DNA from: Moorella thermoacetica
GTDB lineage: Bacteria; Bacillota; DSM-521; Neomoorellales; Neomoorellaceae
NCBI RefSeq assembly: GCF_001267405.1
Contig: NZ_CP012369.1
Span: 212,001 to 276,000, forward strand
Direction of reading: 5' to 3'
DNA length: 64,000 bases
The notes under the pieces were generated by a model. It made no database searches. It was not told the DNA's origin and saw only the letters and a program-made list of their open reading frames with translations. Within the stretch, counting starts at the first letter, position 1. The number at the start of each line of letters is the position of its first letter. The translations under genes were made by a program, and so were the position numbers. This document shows positions 26,211 through 34,923 of this stretch, in pieces.

Positions 26211-26443
26211 ATGACGCCGGCGAGCCGGGGTGACGATTCGGGAATTGGTAGGAGCGCTGAAATAATATTGATAATTTGGGAAATATCAGGTGCAGGGGCT
26301 GGCATGGAGCGGCAAATAATGCGGAGAGGTCTGTTTTTCGTTTGATCGACATGCCGCGCTTCCGGGAGGGAACGCCGGCGAACCGGGGCCGGGGGAATAG
26401 CTGTCAATGCCTGGACGGGAATGGAAAGGGAAGGCTTAAAAGG

Positions 26444-26791
26444 TTACGGTAAAACATCGTCCGGGATCTGGAGGGCGGCGATAAAGGCGGCGATGTTTTT
26501 GGCCGGGACGCCGGTCCGCTCGGCTAAGAGCTTTACCAGCGGGTCGGCGGCCAGGGAACGATAGCTGGCCAGGGGTAACGGCGTGGCGGCTCTTTCGACG
26601 CCCACCAGTTCGTCCAGGGAAACACCAAAGAGTCGACTCAGCCTGACCAGCGTCTCCAGGCCGGGCTGCTTCGTCCCACGCTCCCAGTTGGCGACTGTGG
26701 GACGCTCGACGCCGACCATCCTGGCGACGTCTTCCTGCCTCAGGCCCTTCCGCTGGCGCAGCTCCTTTAGAGACTCGCCGAACCTCAGCAT
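26444..26791 (-). CDS. XRE-family HTH regulator
   Basis: The 115-residue protein has an N-terminal helix-turn-helix (FGESLKELRQRKGLRQEDVARMVGVERPTVANWERGTKQPGLETLVRLSRLFGVSLDELV) and a C-terminal ~50-residue tail of unknown role. The ATG at 26791 is six bases after GGAGGTG; a GTG at 26800 lies inside that site and is less likely. It is divergent from a second XRE gene at 26927. The shared 135-base region holds a palindrome and a promoter, so the pair may control each other and the adjacent surface genes (inference). Confidence 0.88.
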   Translation of the reverse strand: MLRFGESLKELRQRKGLRQEDVARMVGVERPTVANWERGTKQPGLETLVRLSRLFGVSLDELVGVERAATPLPLASYRSLAADPLVKLLAERTGVPAKNIAAFIAALQIPDDVLP

Positions 26792-26807
26792 GATTATCAC
26801 CTCCGTA

Positions 26808-26822
26808 GTTTCTAATAGAAAC
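26808..26822. promoter_or_regulatory. Perfect 15-bp palindrome, likely XRE operator
   Basis: GTTTCTAATAGAAAC lies 16 bases upstream of the minus-strand XRE start. Related GTTTCC half-sites recur at 26850 and 26874 around the divergent promoter. Confidence 0.6.
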
Positions 26823-26842
26823 CTTATATGTTTGGAATCCTA

Positions 26843-26872
26843 TTGACAAGTTTCCAACAGATTACATATAAT
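26843..26872 (+). promoter_or_regulatory. Promoter of the plus-strand XRE gene
   Basis: TTGACA (26843-26848), an 18-base spacer and TATAAT (26867-26872) lie 54 bases upstream of the ATG at 26927. GTTTCC half-sites overlap the spacer and the -10, as expected for a repressor site. Confidence 0.75.
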
Positions 26873-26926
26873 GTTTCCAGACGGCACATCAGGGGACGAG
26901 CAGTACGAGAGAAAAGGAGGCAGCCA

Positions 26927-27172
26927 ATGCGCACTGCCCTGCGCAGGGTCCGGCTCCAGGCCGGCCTGACGCAATCCGAACTGGCCCGCCTGGTGGGGTT
27001 GACCCGCACTTCCTACACGAACATCGAGAAGGGGCACAAAAACCCTTCCGTGGGTACCGCCCTTCGCATCGCCCGGGCCCTCAACCGGCCGGTGGAGGAG
27101 CTCTTCGCCGACGAGTCTCCTGCCGTCCAGGACGTTAAGAGCGAAGGGAGGGCGATGCGGAAGGGAGGTTGA
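26927..27172 (+). CDS. Small XRE-family HTH regulator
   Basis: The 81-residue protein is nearly all helix-turn-helix (RRVRLQAGLTQSELARLVGLTRTSYTNIEKGHKNPSVGTALRIARALNRPVEELFA). That pattern is close to small Xre/DUF-type regulators often found with mobile or phage-derived genes. The ATG follows AAAAGGAGG. About 225 bases without a clear gene separate it from the large surface protein gene at 27398; several GGAGG-like sites in that gap lead only to peptides under 15 residues. Confidence 0.85.
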   Translation: MRTALRRVRLQAGLTQSELARLVGLTRTSYTNIEKGHKNPSVGTALRIARALNRPVEELFADESPAVQDVKSEGRAMRKGG

Positions 27173-27397
27173 GCGGCTCCACGTGCGGCTAACCGCCGGA
27201 AGTAAATATTGCCATTTCTGCCGCGAATTATGCACAGGCCGTGATCCGGTCCGGGAAAACTGATGTGCCGGCCGGGGCGGGCCGGGTGACGGTACCGGCG
27301 GCGTTTCCCGGAGGAGGTGGGAGTAGCAAAGAGAGGGCAGATACGGGTGCACCGGTGACATCCATATCGAGGCAGCTAAATCTCAGCGAGGAGGGTA

Positions 27398-30300
27398 TTG
27401 AAAAGAGTGAGTGCGCAATCTTTGACTAAAAGTTTTAAAAAGGCGCGCAGGGCCGTAGCCGTAGTGGCGGTCCTCGCCCTGCTCGCGGCGCTTTTGCCGG
27501 CCGTACCGGCGTGGGCGGCGGACGTGACTACGATCAACATAAGCAATCCAACGTCTACGTCGCCCAAATACGTCAAGGCCGGGGAGACTTTTACTGTCCA
27601 ATACACTACTGATGGCCAGGGGACCGGCTATGTACGGTTCTCTTTAGTGAATGCAACAGGAACAAGGGAGTTGGCCGTTGATCAGGTCACGTTTCCTGTG
27701 ACCAGCGGCTCCAAGGTTCTCACCGTTCCAGCGGACATGGCGGATGGAACGTATGACCTGAAAGTCGAGGCCAGGGAGCAATATCAGGCCAACTGGTACC
27801 CCACGACTGTGAATGGCGCCGTTATAGTGGACAGCACACCCCCGAGCATTACGGCAAGCACCCTAACCAGCCCCAACGGCGGCGAAAATTGGAAGGTTGG
27901 TACGTCGCAAAACATAACCTGGCGCTCCACCGATATATCCGATGATAATTTGAAAGGCATCAACCTCTACTACTCCACCGACGGCGGCGCTAACTGGACG
28001 CTCATCGAGGGCAATAAAACCAATGATGGAACCTACTCCTGGACTGTGCCGGGCGCCATAAGCACTAACTGTAAGGTGAAGATCGAGGCCGAGGACATGG
28101 CCGGCAACAAGGTCTCGGACGTCAGCGACGGCACTTTCACCATCTACGGTGTCGACAATTCCGCCCCGACTGTCAGCCTGACTGCGCCCGCGAATAACGC
28201 GTGGGTCGGTGGGACCTACTCCGTCACCGCTAATGCCAGCGACTCTGAGTCTGGCATCGCCAGCGTGAGGTTCGAGTACTCCACCGACAACGGCAGCAAC
28301 TGGACCACCATCGGAACAGCTACTTCTTCTCCCTACTCCGTGAGCTGGAGCACCGCCAGCATTGCCGACGGTGCCACGGTGTTGGTGCGGGCCACGGCTA
28401 CTAACGGTGTTGGCGTTACCAAGACCAGCGACCCGGTGACCGTCCGGATCGACAATTCCGCTCCGACTGTCAGTCTGACTGCGCCCGCGAATAATGCGTG
28501 GGTCGGTGGGACCTATACCGTCACCGCTGACGCCAGCGACTCTGAGTCTGGCATCGCCAGCGTGAGGTTCGAGTATTCCACCGACAACGGCAGCAACTGG
28601 ACCACCATCGGAACAGCTACTTCTTCCCCCTACTCCGTGAGCTGGAGCACCGCCAGCATTGCCGACGGTACCACGGTGCTGGTGCGGGCCACGGCTACCA
28701 ACAATGCCGGTGTCGAGGCCAGCGACACCAGGACCGTCACGGTGGACAACTCGGCACCTTCTAGCACGGGCGTGACCGCCCCCGCGGCTGGCGCCGTGTG
28801 GAAGATCGGCACAACGCAGGAGATCAAGTGGAATCCATTCACTGACGCCAAGAACAACCTGTTGCCGAACCCGATTACGATAAAGCTCTCCACGGACGGC
28901 GGGACTAATTGGACCACCATCGCCGCGAACGAGGCCAACGACGGAACTTATACCTGGGTCGTGTCAGGGGTTCCTTCGCAAAATTGCAAGATAAAGATTG
29001 AGGCTACCGACACCGCCGGGAACACCGGTGAAGCGGTGAGCGATGAATTCACCATCTGGGGCCAGGATACCAGCGGCCCGACGGTGGCGCTGTCGGGAGT
29101 GAACAACAACGATAAAGTAAAGGGCACTGTTACCCTGAACGCCACGGCCAGCGACTCTGAGTCTGGCATCGCCAGGGTGAAGTTCGAGTACTCCACCGAC
29201 AACGGCAGCAACTGGACTAACATCGGCACGGATACTTCTTCCCCCTACTCCGTGAACTGGGACACCACCAGCGGCATTGCCAACGGCACTACGGTGATGG
29301 TACGCGCGGTGGCCACGAACGGTGTTGGGGCTGAGGTTGCCGATGTCAGGACGGGCATTCTGGTGGACAACTCTCCACCAAGCGTGACTCTACAGCAAAT
29401 ACCCAACAATCTGATTGGCGCCACTTGCACCATCAAGGCCGATGCCAGCGATAACGAGTCCGGCATCGCCAGCGTGAAGTTCCAGTACTCCACCGACAAC
29501 GGCAACACCTGGAGTGACATTGGAACGGCGACCGCGCCGAACGCCGAGGGCTACTATCATGTAACCTGGAATGTGCCTCTGGCGGACGGCACCACCGGCG
29601 TGCAGGTGAGAGCCACGGCTGTTAACGGTGTAGGCCTAGAATCTGCTCCATCAACCGCGACCGGCCTGACAGTGGACAAGACGCCACCTTCGATCAAGAC
29701 CAACACACTGGCCTCGCCCAACGGAAACGAGCGCTGGGCCAGGGGTTCGAAGCAGTCTATAACCTGGACGAGCGGTGATATTACTGATAACCACCTGGGT
29801 GCGACCCCGGTCAGCCTGTACTATTCCACCGACGGCGGCGCTAACTGGACGCCCATCGCGGCCGACGAGACCAACGACGGCACGTACGACTGGGTCGTCC
29901 CCGCGGTGATCAGCGATAAGTGCCGCGTCAAGATCGAGGTGCGCGACCAGGCGGGCAACGTGGCCAGCGACATCAGCGATGCCGACTTCACCATCTACGC
30001 GGTGGAGCAGAGCGCGCCTGATGTGACCGTCAACAGCCCGAACGGCGGCGAGAGCTACACGCCCGGATCGTCCGTGGTGATCACCTGGACGGCTGCCGAC
30101 GACACCACGCCACGGGCTGACCTTAAGGTGGACCTCTACTACTCCACCGACGGCGGCGCGACCTGGACTGCCATCGCTACCAACGAGGCCAACGACGGTG
30201 CCTACGCCTGGACGGTGCCCAGCGTTAGCAGCAGCAATTGCCTGGTGAAAGTGGAGGCCCGGGACGCCGTGGGCAACGTGGGATATGATATTAGCGACCG

Positions 30301-30838
30301 CACTTTCAGCATCAACGCCCCCGCGACCCCGCCAGCAGAAGTTAACACGGTAGCGCTTAAGGCCGGCTGGAACCTGGTATCGCTGCCTCTCATCCCGAAG
30401 GAGCCGGCCATTGACACCGTCCTGGCTGGCGTCTACGGCAATCTCGATACGGTCTGGGGTTACGACACAACAACCGGCACCTGGTCCTCCTACGCGCCGG
30501 GCGCGCCGAGCACCCTGACGCAGATGCGAGACGGCCGCGGCTACTGGGTGAAGGTTAACAATGACTGCTCTTTTGCCGTTGACGGTGTGGTGCTGCCCAT
30601 GCCACCCCAGGTACCGCCGAGCTACGAGCTGGTGCCGGGCTGGAACCTGATCGGCTTCAAGTCCACGGTGCCGAAGAAGGCCAGCGAGTACCTGGCGGCA
30701 ATGGCGGGCAAGTACACTGTTATCTATGGCTTCGACGCTGCCACGCAGCGGTTCCAACAGGTGCTGGCCGACGACAACCTGCAGCCCGGTAAAGGTTATT
30801 GGGTTGCGGTGACCGACTCCGGCCGCATCTATCCGTAA
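27398..30838 (+). CDS. Large secreted Ig-repeat surface protein
   Basis: The 1146-residue protein starts with a long signal peptide (KKARRAVAVVAVLALLAALLPAVPAWAA). It then has two alternating Ig-like modules. Four copies are of a KNH/Kre9-like type (SPNGGENWKVGTSQNITW ... YYSTDGGANWT ... KVKIEAEDMAGN; residues ~148, 455, 765, 870). Four are of a bacterial Ig type (SAPTVSLTAPANNAWVGGTYSVTANASDSESGIASVRFEYSTDNGSNWT). The first two of the latter are near-identical at DNA level. The C-terminus has two GWNLVSLP...GYWV units. No SLH or LPXTG anchor is seen, so it may bind the surface through partners. TTG start after GAGGAGGG. Confidence 0.82.
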   Translation: MKRVSAQSLTKSFKKARRAVAVVAVLALLAALLPAVPAWAADVTTINISNPTSTSPKYVKAGETFTVQYTTDGQGTGYVRFSLVNATGTRELAVDQVTFPVTSGSKVLTVPADMADGTYDLKVEAREQYQANWYPTTVNGAVIVDSTPPSITASTLTSPNGGENWKVGTSQNITWRSTDISDDNLKGINLYYSTDGGANWTLIEGNKTNDGTYSWTVPGAISTNCKVKIEAEDMAGNKVSDVSDGTFTIYGVDNSAPTVSLTAPANNAWVGGTYSVTANASDSESGIASVRFEYSTDNGSNWTTIGTATSSPYSVSWSTASIADGATVLVRATATNGVGVTKTSDPVTVRIDNSAPTVSLTAPANNAWVGGTYTVTADASDSESGIASVRFEYSTDNGSNWTTIGTATSSPYSVSWSTASIADGTTVLVRATATNNAGVEASDTRTVTVDNSAPSSTGVTAPAAGAVWKIGTTQEIKWNPFTDAKNNLLPNPITIKLSTDGGTNWTTIAANEANDGTYTWVVSGVPSQNCKIKIEATDTAGNTGEAVSDEFTIWGQDTSGPTVALSGVNNNDKVKGTVTLNATASDSESGIARVKFEYSTDNGSNWTNIGTDTSSPYSVNWDTTSGIANGTTVMVRAVATNGVGAEVADVRTGILVDNSPPSVTLQQIPNNLIGATCTIKADASDNESGIASVKFQYSTDNGNTWSDIGTATAPNAEGYYHVTWNVPLADGTTGVQVRATAVNGVGLESAPSTATGLTVDKTPPSIKTNTLASPNGNERWARGSKQSITWTSGDITDNHLGATPVSLYYSTDGGANWTPIAADETNDGTYDWVVPAVISDKCRVKIEVRDQAGNVASDISDADFTIYAVEQSAPDVTVNSPNGGESYTPGSSVVITWTAADDTTPRADLKVDLYYSTDGGATWTAIATNEANDGAYAWTVPSVSSSNCLVKVEARDAVGNVGYDISDRTFSINAPATPPAEVNTVALKAGWNLVSLPLIPKEPAIDTVLAGVYGNLDTVWGYDTTTGTWSSYAPGAPSTLTQMRDGRGYWVKVNNDCSFAVDGVVLPMPPQVPPSYELVPGWNLIGFKSTVPKKASEYLAAMAGKYTVIYGFDAATQRFQQVLADDNLQPGKGYWVAVTDSGRIYP
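28154..28747 (+). repeat. Two near-identical 297-bp tandem repeats inside the Ig-repeat gene
   Basis: Unit 1 is 28154-28450 and unit 2 is 28451-28747, both opening GACAATTCCG. The period is 99 codons, so copy-number change keeps the frame. Most differences are single synonymous bases. More diverged copies follow from ~29090. Confidence 0.9.
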
Positions 30839-30862
30839 GCAGCGCGAGAGGCTGGTGGTTGA

Positions 30863-32473
30863 ATGTTTAGTAGAATGTTCGCTTTGAAAAAGCCGGCGGG
30901 AGCCTTCGGGCTCCTGCTGGCCTTGATTTTGATATTCGGATTACCTGGTTATGCCCTGGCCGTGCCTGCGCAGCCGCACCAGTTCTACGGTCAGGTGACT
31001 GTAGGAGGAGAGCCAGCGCCGCAGGGCATTGAAGTAGTGGCCAAAATTGATGGCGTCCAGTACGCGGCCACTGTTACCGACGCCCTGGGCCGGTACGGCT
31101 ACGATCCTGTGTTCTACGTTCCGGCTGACAATCCCGATACCCCCGCCATAGAGGGAGGGCGCAGGGGGGATCTCATTGAATTCTACGTGGCTGGTGTCCT
31201 GGCCGGAAGCTATCAATTTGAAGTTGGCGGCGTGACGAAGCTTGACCTCTCCATAGCAGCACTGCCGGACACCACCGCGCCGACTGTGAGCATAACTGAC
31301 CCGGCGAACAACGCGACCAGCGTTGCGGTTGACAAGACCATCACGGTGACCTTCAGCGAGGATGTGAAGGCTGGTGCTGCCTACGACGGCATTACCCTCA
31401 AAGACGCTGGAGGTTACCCCGTTGCCGTGACCAGGAACATTGTCGGCAAAGTCCTGACCATTAAGCCGAACGCTAACCTTACCAACAGCACCACTTACAC
31501 CGTGGTCATTCCAGCCGGAGCGGTGGCTGACCTGGCGGGCAAAGCCCTGGCGCAGGATTACATCTTCAACTTCACAACCGAAGCGGCGCCCGTGACGCTT
31601 CAGGCACTGAAGGTCGAGCCGTCCAGCTTCACCCTTACCGTGGGCGAGACCAAGCAGCTCGTGGTGAAGGCGGTTTACTCCGACGGCAGCGAGGCGGACG
31701 TGACGGATGAGGCGACCTACGCTTCGGCGAATGAGAACGTGGCCAGGATAAGTGCCACAGGCTTGATCACCGCGGCGAGCGCAGGCGAGACGGTGATAAC
31801 GGCCACCTACGGCGATAAAGAGGCCCAGGTTGCAGTGATTGTACAGGTGTCTCCTGCAGGTCCCGCGCCCACAGTTACGGCTGTCGATCCGACTAATGCC
31901 GTGGCGGGCCAGAGCGGACAGACCATCACCGTCACCGGCCAGAACTTCCAGGACGGTGCCCAGGTGGTCCTGCTGCAGAACGGGCAGGAAGTATCTGCTG
32001 TAAACGCGGTCTACAGCGATTCCAGCCGGGTAACATTTACCCTCCCCGTCAGCGTGCCGCCAGGTGTTTACACCGTCGCCGTACGCAACCCCGACGGCCA
32101 GCAGTCCGCTGACGCCGTAGCCCTGGTCCTTTACGCCGGCCCGAAACCGGCGATGAACGTCTATCCCGGCGTCCAGGGCACCCAGCCGGGCCAGGTGCAG
32201 GCCGGCGGCGGCGTGCGGGTAGAGGTCCCCGTCCTGGTAAGTCAGATCTATCCAAATGCGCTGGTGATCATCAGGGTAGACGACCCTGACGGAAAGCCGC
32301 TTTACGCTTCGGTAGAGGGTCCGCTACCGGCCAACACCCCGCTGAAATACTCCGCCAGCTTCAACCTGCCGGGCAAGGCCGGCAACTACACCGTGAAAGC
32401 CTATGTCTGGGACGGCTGGCAGACCATGAACCCCATCGTGCCGGCGTCGCAAGCGCAATTCACAGCCCAGTAA
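30863..32473 (+). CDS. Secreted protein with Big_5, Big_2 and IPT/TIG-type domains
   Basis: The 536-residue protein has a signal peptide (FGLLLALILIFGLPGYALA), an N-terminal domain FYGQVTVGGEPAPQGIEVVAKIDG, a Big_5/SbsA-type Ig domain (DTTAPTVSITDPANNATSVAVDKTITVTFSEDVKAG...YTVVIPAGAVADLAGKALAQDYIFNFTT, ~residues 137-245), a Big_2 domain (LQALKVEPSSFTLTVGETKQLVVKAVYSDGSEADVTDEATYAS), an IPT/TIG domain (PTVTAVDPTNAVAGQSGQTITVTGQNFQDGAQVVL) and a C-terminal beta-rich domain. It shares its first two domains with the next gene, so the two are paralogues. It is probably an S-layer-associated or adhesive protein. It follows the Ig-repeat gene by 24 bases. Confidence 0.8.
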   Translation: MFSRMFALKKPAGAFGLLLALILIFGLPGYALAVPAQPHQFYGQVTVGGEPAPQGIEVVAKIDGVQYAATVTDALGRYGYDPVFYVPADNPDTPAIEGGRRGDLIEFYVAGVLAGSYQFEVGGVTKLDLSIAALPDTTAPTVSITDPANNATSVAVDKTITVTFSEDVKAGAAYDGITLKDAGGYPVAVTRNIVGKVLTIKPNANLTNSTTYTVVIPAGAVADLAGKALAQDYIFNFTTEAAPVTLQALKVEPSSFTLTVGETKQLVVKAVYSDGSEADVTDEATYASANENVARISATGLITAASAGETVITATYGDKEAQVAVIVQVSPAGPAPTVTAVDPTNAVAGQSGQTITVTGQNFQDGAQVVLLQNGQEVSAVNAVYSDSSRVTFTLPVSVPPGVYTVAVRNPDGQQSADAVALVLYAGPKPAMNVYPGVQGTQPGQVQAGGGVRVEVPVLVSQIYPNALVIIRVDDPDGKPLYASVEGPLPANTPLKYSASFNLPGKAGNYTVKAYVWDGWQTMNPIVPASQAQFTAQ

Positions 32474-32519
32474 CTAAGGCGCGAATAGGCGCACCTGGGG
32501 CATGAGCGACCCGGCTGCC

Positions 32520-32560
32520 CCGGCGGGCGGTAGCGCGATGCCCGCCCGCCGGTCTTTATT
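32520..32560 (+). terminator. Terminator before the SLH protein gene
   Basis: The perfect 11-bp stem CCGGCGGGCGG / CCGCCCGCCGG has an 11-base loop and the tail TCTTTATT. Confidence 0.8.
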
Positions 32561-32581
32561 GTGAGCGAGGAGGGATATGGA

Positions 32582-33553
32582 TTGACCTTTAAAAGGCTTG
32601 TGCTGGTAGTGGCGGCGGTGATGATGCTGCTCCTGGGCGCGACATCGGCCTACGCCGCCTACACCATCAATTTAAACGAGCCGGTAGTCAGCACCAGCGC
32701 CCCGCCCTACGCCACCGTGACGGCTGGAGGCTCGGTCCAGGCTGACGGCCAGCCAGCGGTGGGCGTGCCCGTGGCCCTACGCCTGAGCGGCGCCGACGGC
32801 CAGCTCCTGGCCGCCGACCAGGTGGCGACCGACAGCTCAGGCTCCTTCAGCGAGCCCCTGCCCCTGCCTGCGGGCACTAACAGCGGGAGCGCCACCCTGG
32901 TGGCCGCTGCGGCCGGGGCGATAGCCCAGCAGGTTGTCGAGATTCCCCCCCTGCCCGCGGCTTACTACGGCAGCGTTAAAAACTCCGGCGGCTCAAACGT
33001 CGCCGCCGGCAGCGTCGAGGCCTATATCGACGGCCAGAAGGTCGGCTCCCTGGACTTCCAGAACGGCTTCTACGGAGGTTCCGGCGGCCTCGACCCCAAG
33101 CTGGTCGCCAGCGGGACCGATGCTGATAAAGGTAAAACCGTTACCTTCAAAGTCGTCATCAACGGCCAGGCTTACGACGCCACCCCCGCCTCCCCGGTAA
33201 CGTGGGAGCCGGGCGACGTGCGGCAGGTCGACCTGAGCATTACGGCCCAGCAGCCGCCTGCGGGCGATCAAGTACCGCCGGCAGTTACCACTACCGATCC
33301 GGCTAACGGAGCCACGGGCGTTGCTGTAACCAAAGCTGTAGCCATCACCTTCAGCGAAAATATCCAGGCCGGCGCGGCTTACGACAGCATCGCTTTGAAA
33401 GACGGCTCCGGCAACAGCGTGGCCTTCACCAAGAGCATAAGCGGCAGCGTCCTTACTATCACGCCGTCCGCCAACCTGGCCTATAGCACCATTTACACCG
33501 TGAGCCTCCCGGCGGCGGCGGCGGCTCGACCACCCCTTCCACCAACCGGGTAG
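32582..33553 (+). CDS. N-terminal part of a broken SLH surface protein
   Basis: From the TTG at 32582 (behind GAGGAGGG) the product has a signal peptide (LVLVVAAVMMLLLGATSAYA), a carboxypeptidase-regulatory-like domain, a module like the first domain of the preceding gene (AAYYGSVKNSGGSNVAAGSVEAYIDGQKVG) and a Big_5 domain (PPAVTTTDPANGATGVAVTKAVAITFSENIQAG...YTVSLPA). After that it runs into a short unnatural tail (AAAARPPLPPTG) and stops. In the frame one base back, the sequence reads on as a Gly-rich linker into the SLH part. The gene is thus split at a GGC/GCG run at 33509-33525, either truly or by a sequence error. Confidence 0.7.
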   Translation: MTFKRLVLVVAAVMMLLLGATSAYAAYTINLNEPVVSTSAPPYATVTAGGSVQADGQPAVGVPVALRLSGADGQLLAADQVATDSSGSFSEPLPLPAGTNSGSATLVAAAAGAIAQQVVEIPPLPAAYYGSVKNSGGSNVAAGSVEAYIDGQKVGSLDFQNGFYGGSGGLDPKLVASGTDADKGKTVTFKVVINGQAYDATPASPVTWEPGDVRQVDLSITAQQPPAGDQVPPAVTTTDPANGATGVAVTKAVAITFSENIQAGAAYDSIALKDGSGNSVAFTKSISGSVLTITPSANLAYSTIYTVSLPAAAAARPPLPPTG

Positions 33554-33615
33554 AGCAGCCCATCCAGGCCGGCGCAGCTACGGTAGCTGAACTCGCCGGC
33601 GTCGCCCGCGTTGAC

Positions 33616-34527
33616 GTGCCGGCCGGGGCGGTTTCCGGCACGGGCGCGACCATCGCCGCCGAGGTAAAAGACGACTCCCTGGCCGCCCAGGCCGGTATGA
33701 CCCTCATCAGCAAAGTCGTCGACGTGACCCTGAACAACGGTACCCTGAACGGGCAGCTAACCATCACCCTCTACTACGATAAAAGCAAGCTCGCCGCCGA
33801 TCAGCAGCCTGTGGCCTGCTATTACGACGCCAGCCAGGGGCAGTGGGTGCGCCTTGAAGGTAGCGTGGACGAAAACGCCGGCACGGTGGCGGTCACTGTA
33901 GACCACCTCACCACTTTTGCCGTCTTCGCCGCGGCTAAGGAAGTAACGCCGCCGGTGACCTTCAAGGATATGCAGGGCCACTGGGCCGCCGAGACGGTCA
34001 GCCGCCTCGCGAGCATGGACATCATTTCCGGTTATCCCGACGGCACCTTTAAGCCCGACAACCAGATCACCCGGGCGGAAGCCACCGCCATCCTGGCGCG
34101 GGCGCTGAAGCTGGCTCCGGGCAGCGAACAGGACTTGAAGTTTAAAGACAACGCCGCCATCCCCGAATGGGCCCGGGGTGTCGTCGCCGCGGCGGCAAGG
34201 GAAGGGCTGATTAAAGGTTATCCGCAGCCTGACGGCAGCGTCACCTTCGTGCCCGGCCGCTCCATCTCCCGGGCGGAACTGGCCGCCATAGTGGTCCGCA
34301 TCCTGGCCATGAAGTCGGGCGCCCCGGCGCCGGCCGAGCTGAAGTTCGCCGACACGGCCAGCATCCCTGACTGGGCGCGCCAGAGCGTGGCCCAGGCCGT
34401 GGCCAGCGGCATCGTCGCCGGCTATCCCGACAACACCTTCCAGGCCGAGCGGCCCGTCACCCGGGCGGAAGCCGCGGCCATGATCCTGCGCCTCTTGGAT
34501 AAGATTGGAACCCAGGGAGGCCAGTAA
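33616..34527 (+). CDS. C-terminal SLH-domain part of the broken surface protein
   Basis: This frame is open from 33487 and reads PPGGGGGSTTPSTNRVEQPIQAG before the nominal GTG at 33616, which has no ribosome binding site; it is therefore the continuation of the previous frame. It contains a ZU5/DUF-like stretch (VPAGAVSGTGATIAAEVKDDSL ... VTVDHLTTFAVFAA) and three SLH domains (FKDMQGHWAAETVSRLASMDIISGYPDGTFKPDNQITRAEATAIL, FKDNAAIPEWARGVVAAAAREGLIKGYP, FADTASIPDWARQSVAQAVASGIVAGYPDNTF). SLH domains bind pyruvylated secondary cell-wall polymer, the product of CsaB, whose gene end opens this window. Confidence 0.75.
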   Translation: MPAGAVSGTGATIAAEVKDDSLAAQAGMTLISKVVDVTLNNGTLNGQLTITLYYDKSKLAADQQPVACYYDASQGQWVRLEGSVDENAGTVAVTVDHLTTFAVFAAAKEVTPPVTFKDMQGHWAAETVSRLASMDIISGYPDGTFKPDNQITRAEATAILARALKLAPGSEQDLKFKDNAAIPEWARGVVAAAAREGLIKGYPQPDGSVTFVPGRSISRAELAAIVVRILAMKSGAPAPAELKFADTASIPDWARQSVAQAVASGIVAGYPDNTFQAERPVTRAEAAAMILRLLDKIGTQGGQ

Positions 34528-34572
34528 AGGTAACAATAAGCAAACCGAAGATCGCCGTTATAAAGAAAGGCA

Positions 34573-34602
34573 AAGGGCGGGGCATTAAATGCCCCGCCTT
34601 TT
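34573..34602 (+). terminator. Terminator after the SLH gene
   Basis: GGCGGGGCATT-A-AATGCCCCGCC is followed by TTTT, ~50 bases behind the SLH stop. Confidence 0.9.
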
Positions 34603-34608
34603 GACTGG

Positions 34609-34791
34609 TTTCAGGGCGACGGGCGGTACCACCGGTCCTTTCACATGCGGGACGACGAGACCGCGGAGCTGCTGTGCGACGACCTGGAGATCCACTTCCT
34701 GGAGCTGGAGAAGATAAAGGCGATCAAACGCAGGCCGAAGAACGCCCTGGAGGCGTGGATGATGTACCTGAATGACGCCGCCCCAAATTGA
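34609..34791 (+). pseudogene. Remnant of a PD-(D/E)XK nuclease-family transposase (C-terminal end)
   Basis: The frame 34609-34791 reads FQGDGRYHRSFHMRDDETAELLCDDLEIHFLELEKIKAIKRRPKNALEAWMMYLNDAAPN. The 'EIHFLELEKI ... ALEAWMMYL' pattern is the typical ending of PDDEXK_2-type transposase-like proteins, which are related to the Rpn group. The N-terminal nuclease half is missing. Only 60 codons remain and no start is convincing, so it is a decayed insertion at the edge of the surface-protein island. Confidence 0.65.
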
Positions 34792-34808
34792 ACTGCGGGG
34801 GAATTCCC

Positions 34809-34855
34809 AAAGGACCGGTTAACGGTAAAGGAGGAGCTGGTCCTTTTGCGTTTTT
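34809..34855 (+). terminator. Possible terminator upstream of ftsE
   Basis: AAAGGACC (34809) pairs with GGTCCTTT (34839) over a 22-base loop, followed by TGCGTTTTT. Confidence 0.45.
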
Positions 34856-34923
34856 AGGGTCTGTAATGCCAGACAAATTTTAGCAATAACCGTCAACCAA
34901 AAGGATTTTTGCCGGTTGTGTCG

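Noticed and set aside
27173-27397. A gene between the small XRE regulator and the Ig-repeat gene (frame 27241-27429)
   Set aside because: Product is low-complexity, its start lacks a site and it overlaps the true start of the surface gene; only tiny peptides follow the GGAGG-like sites.
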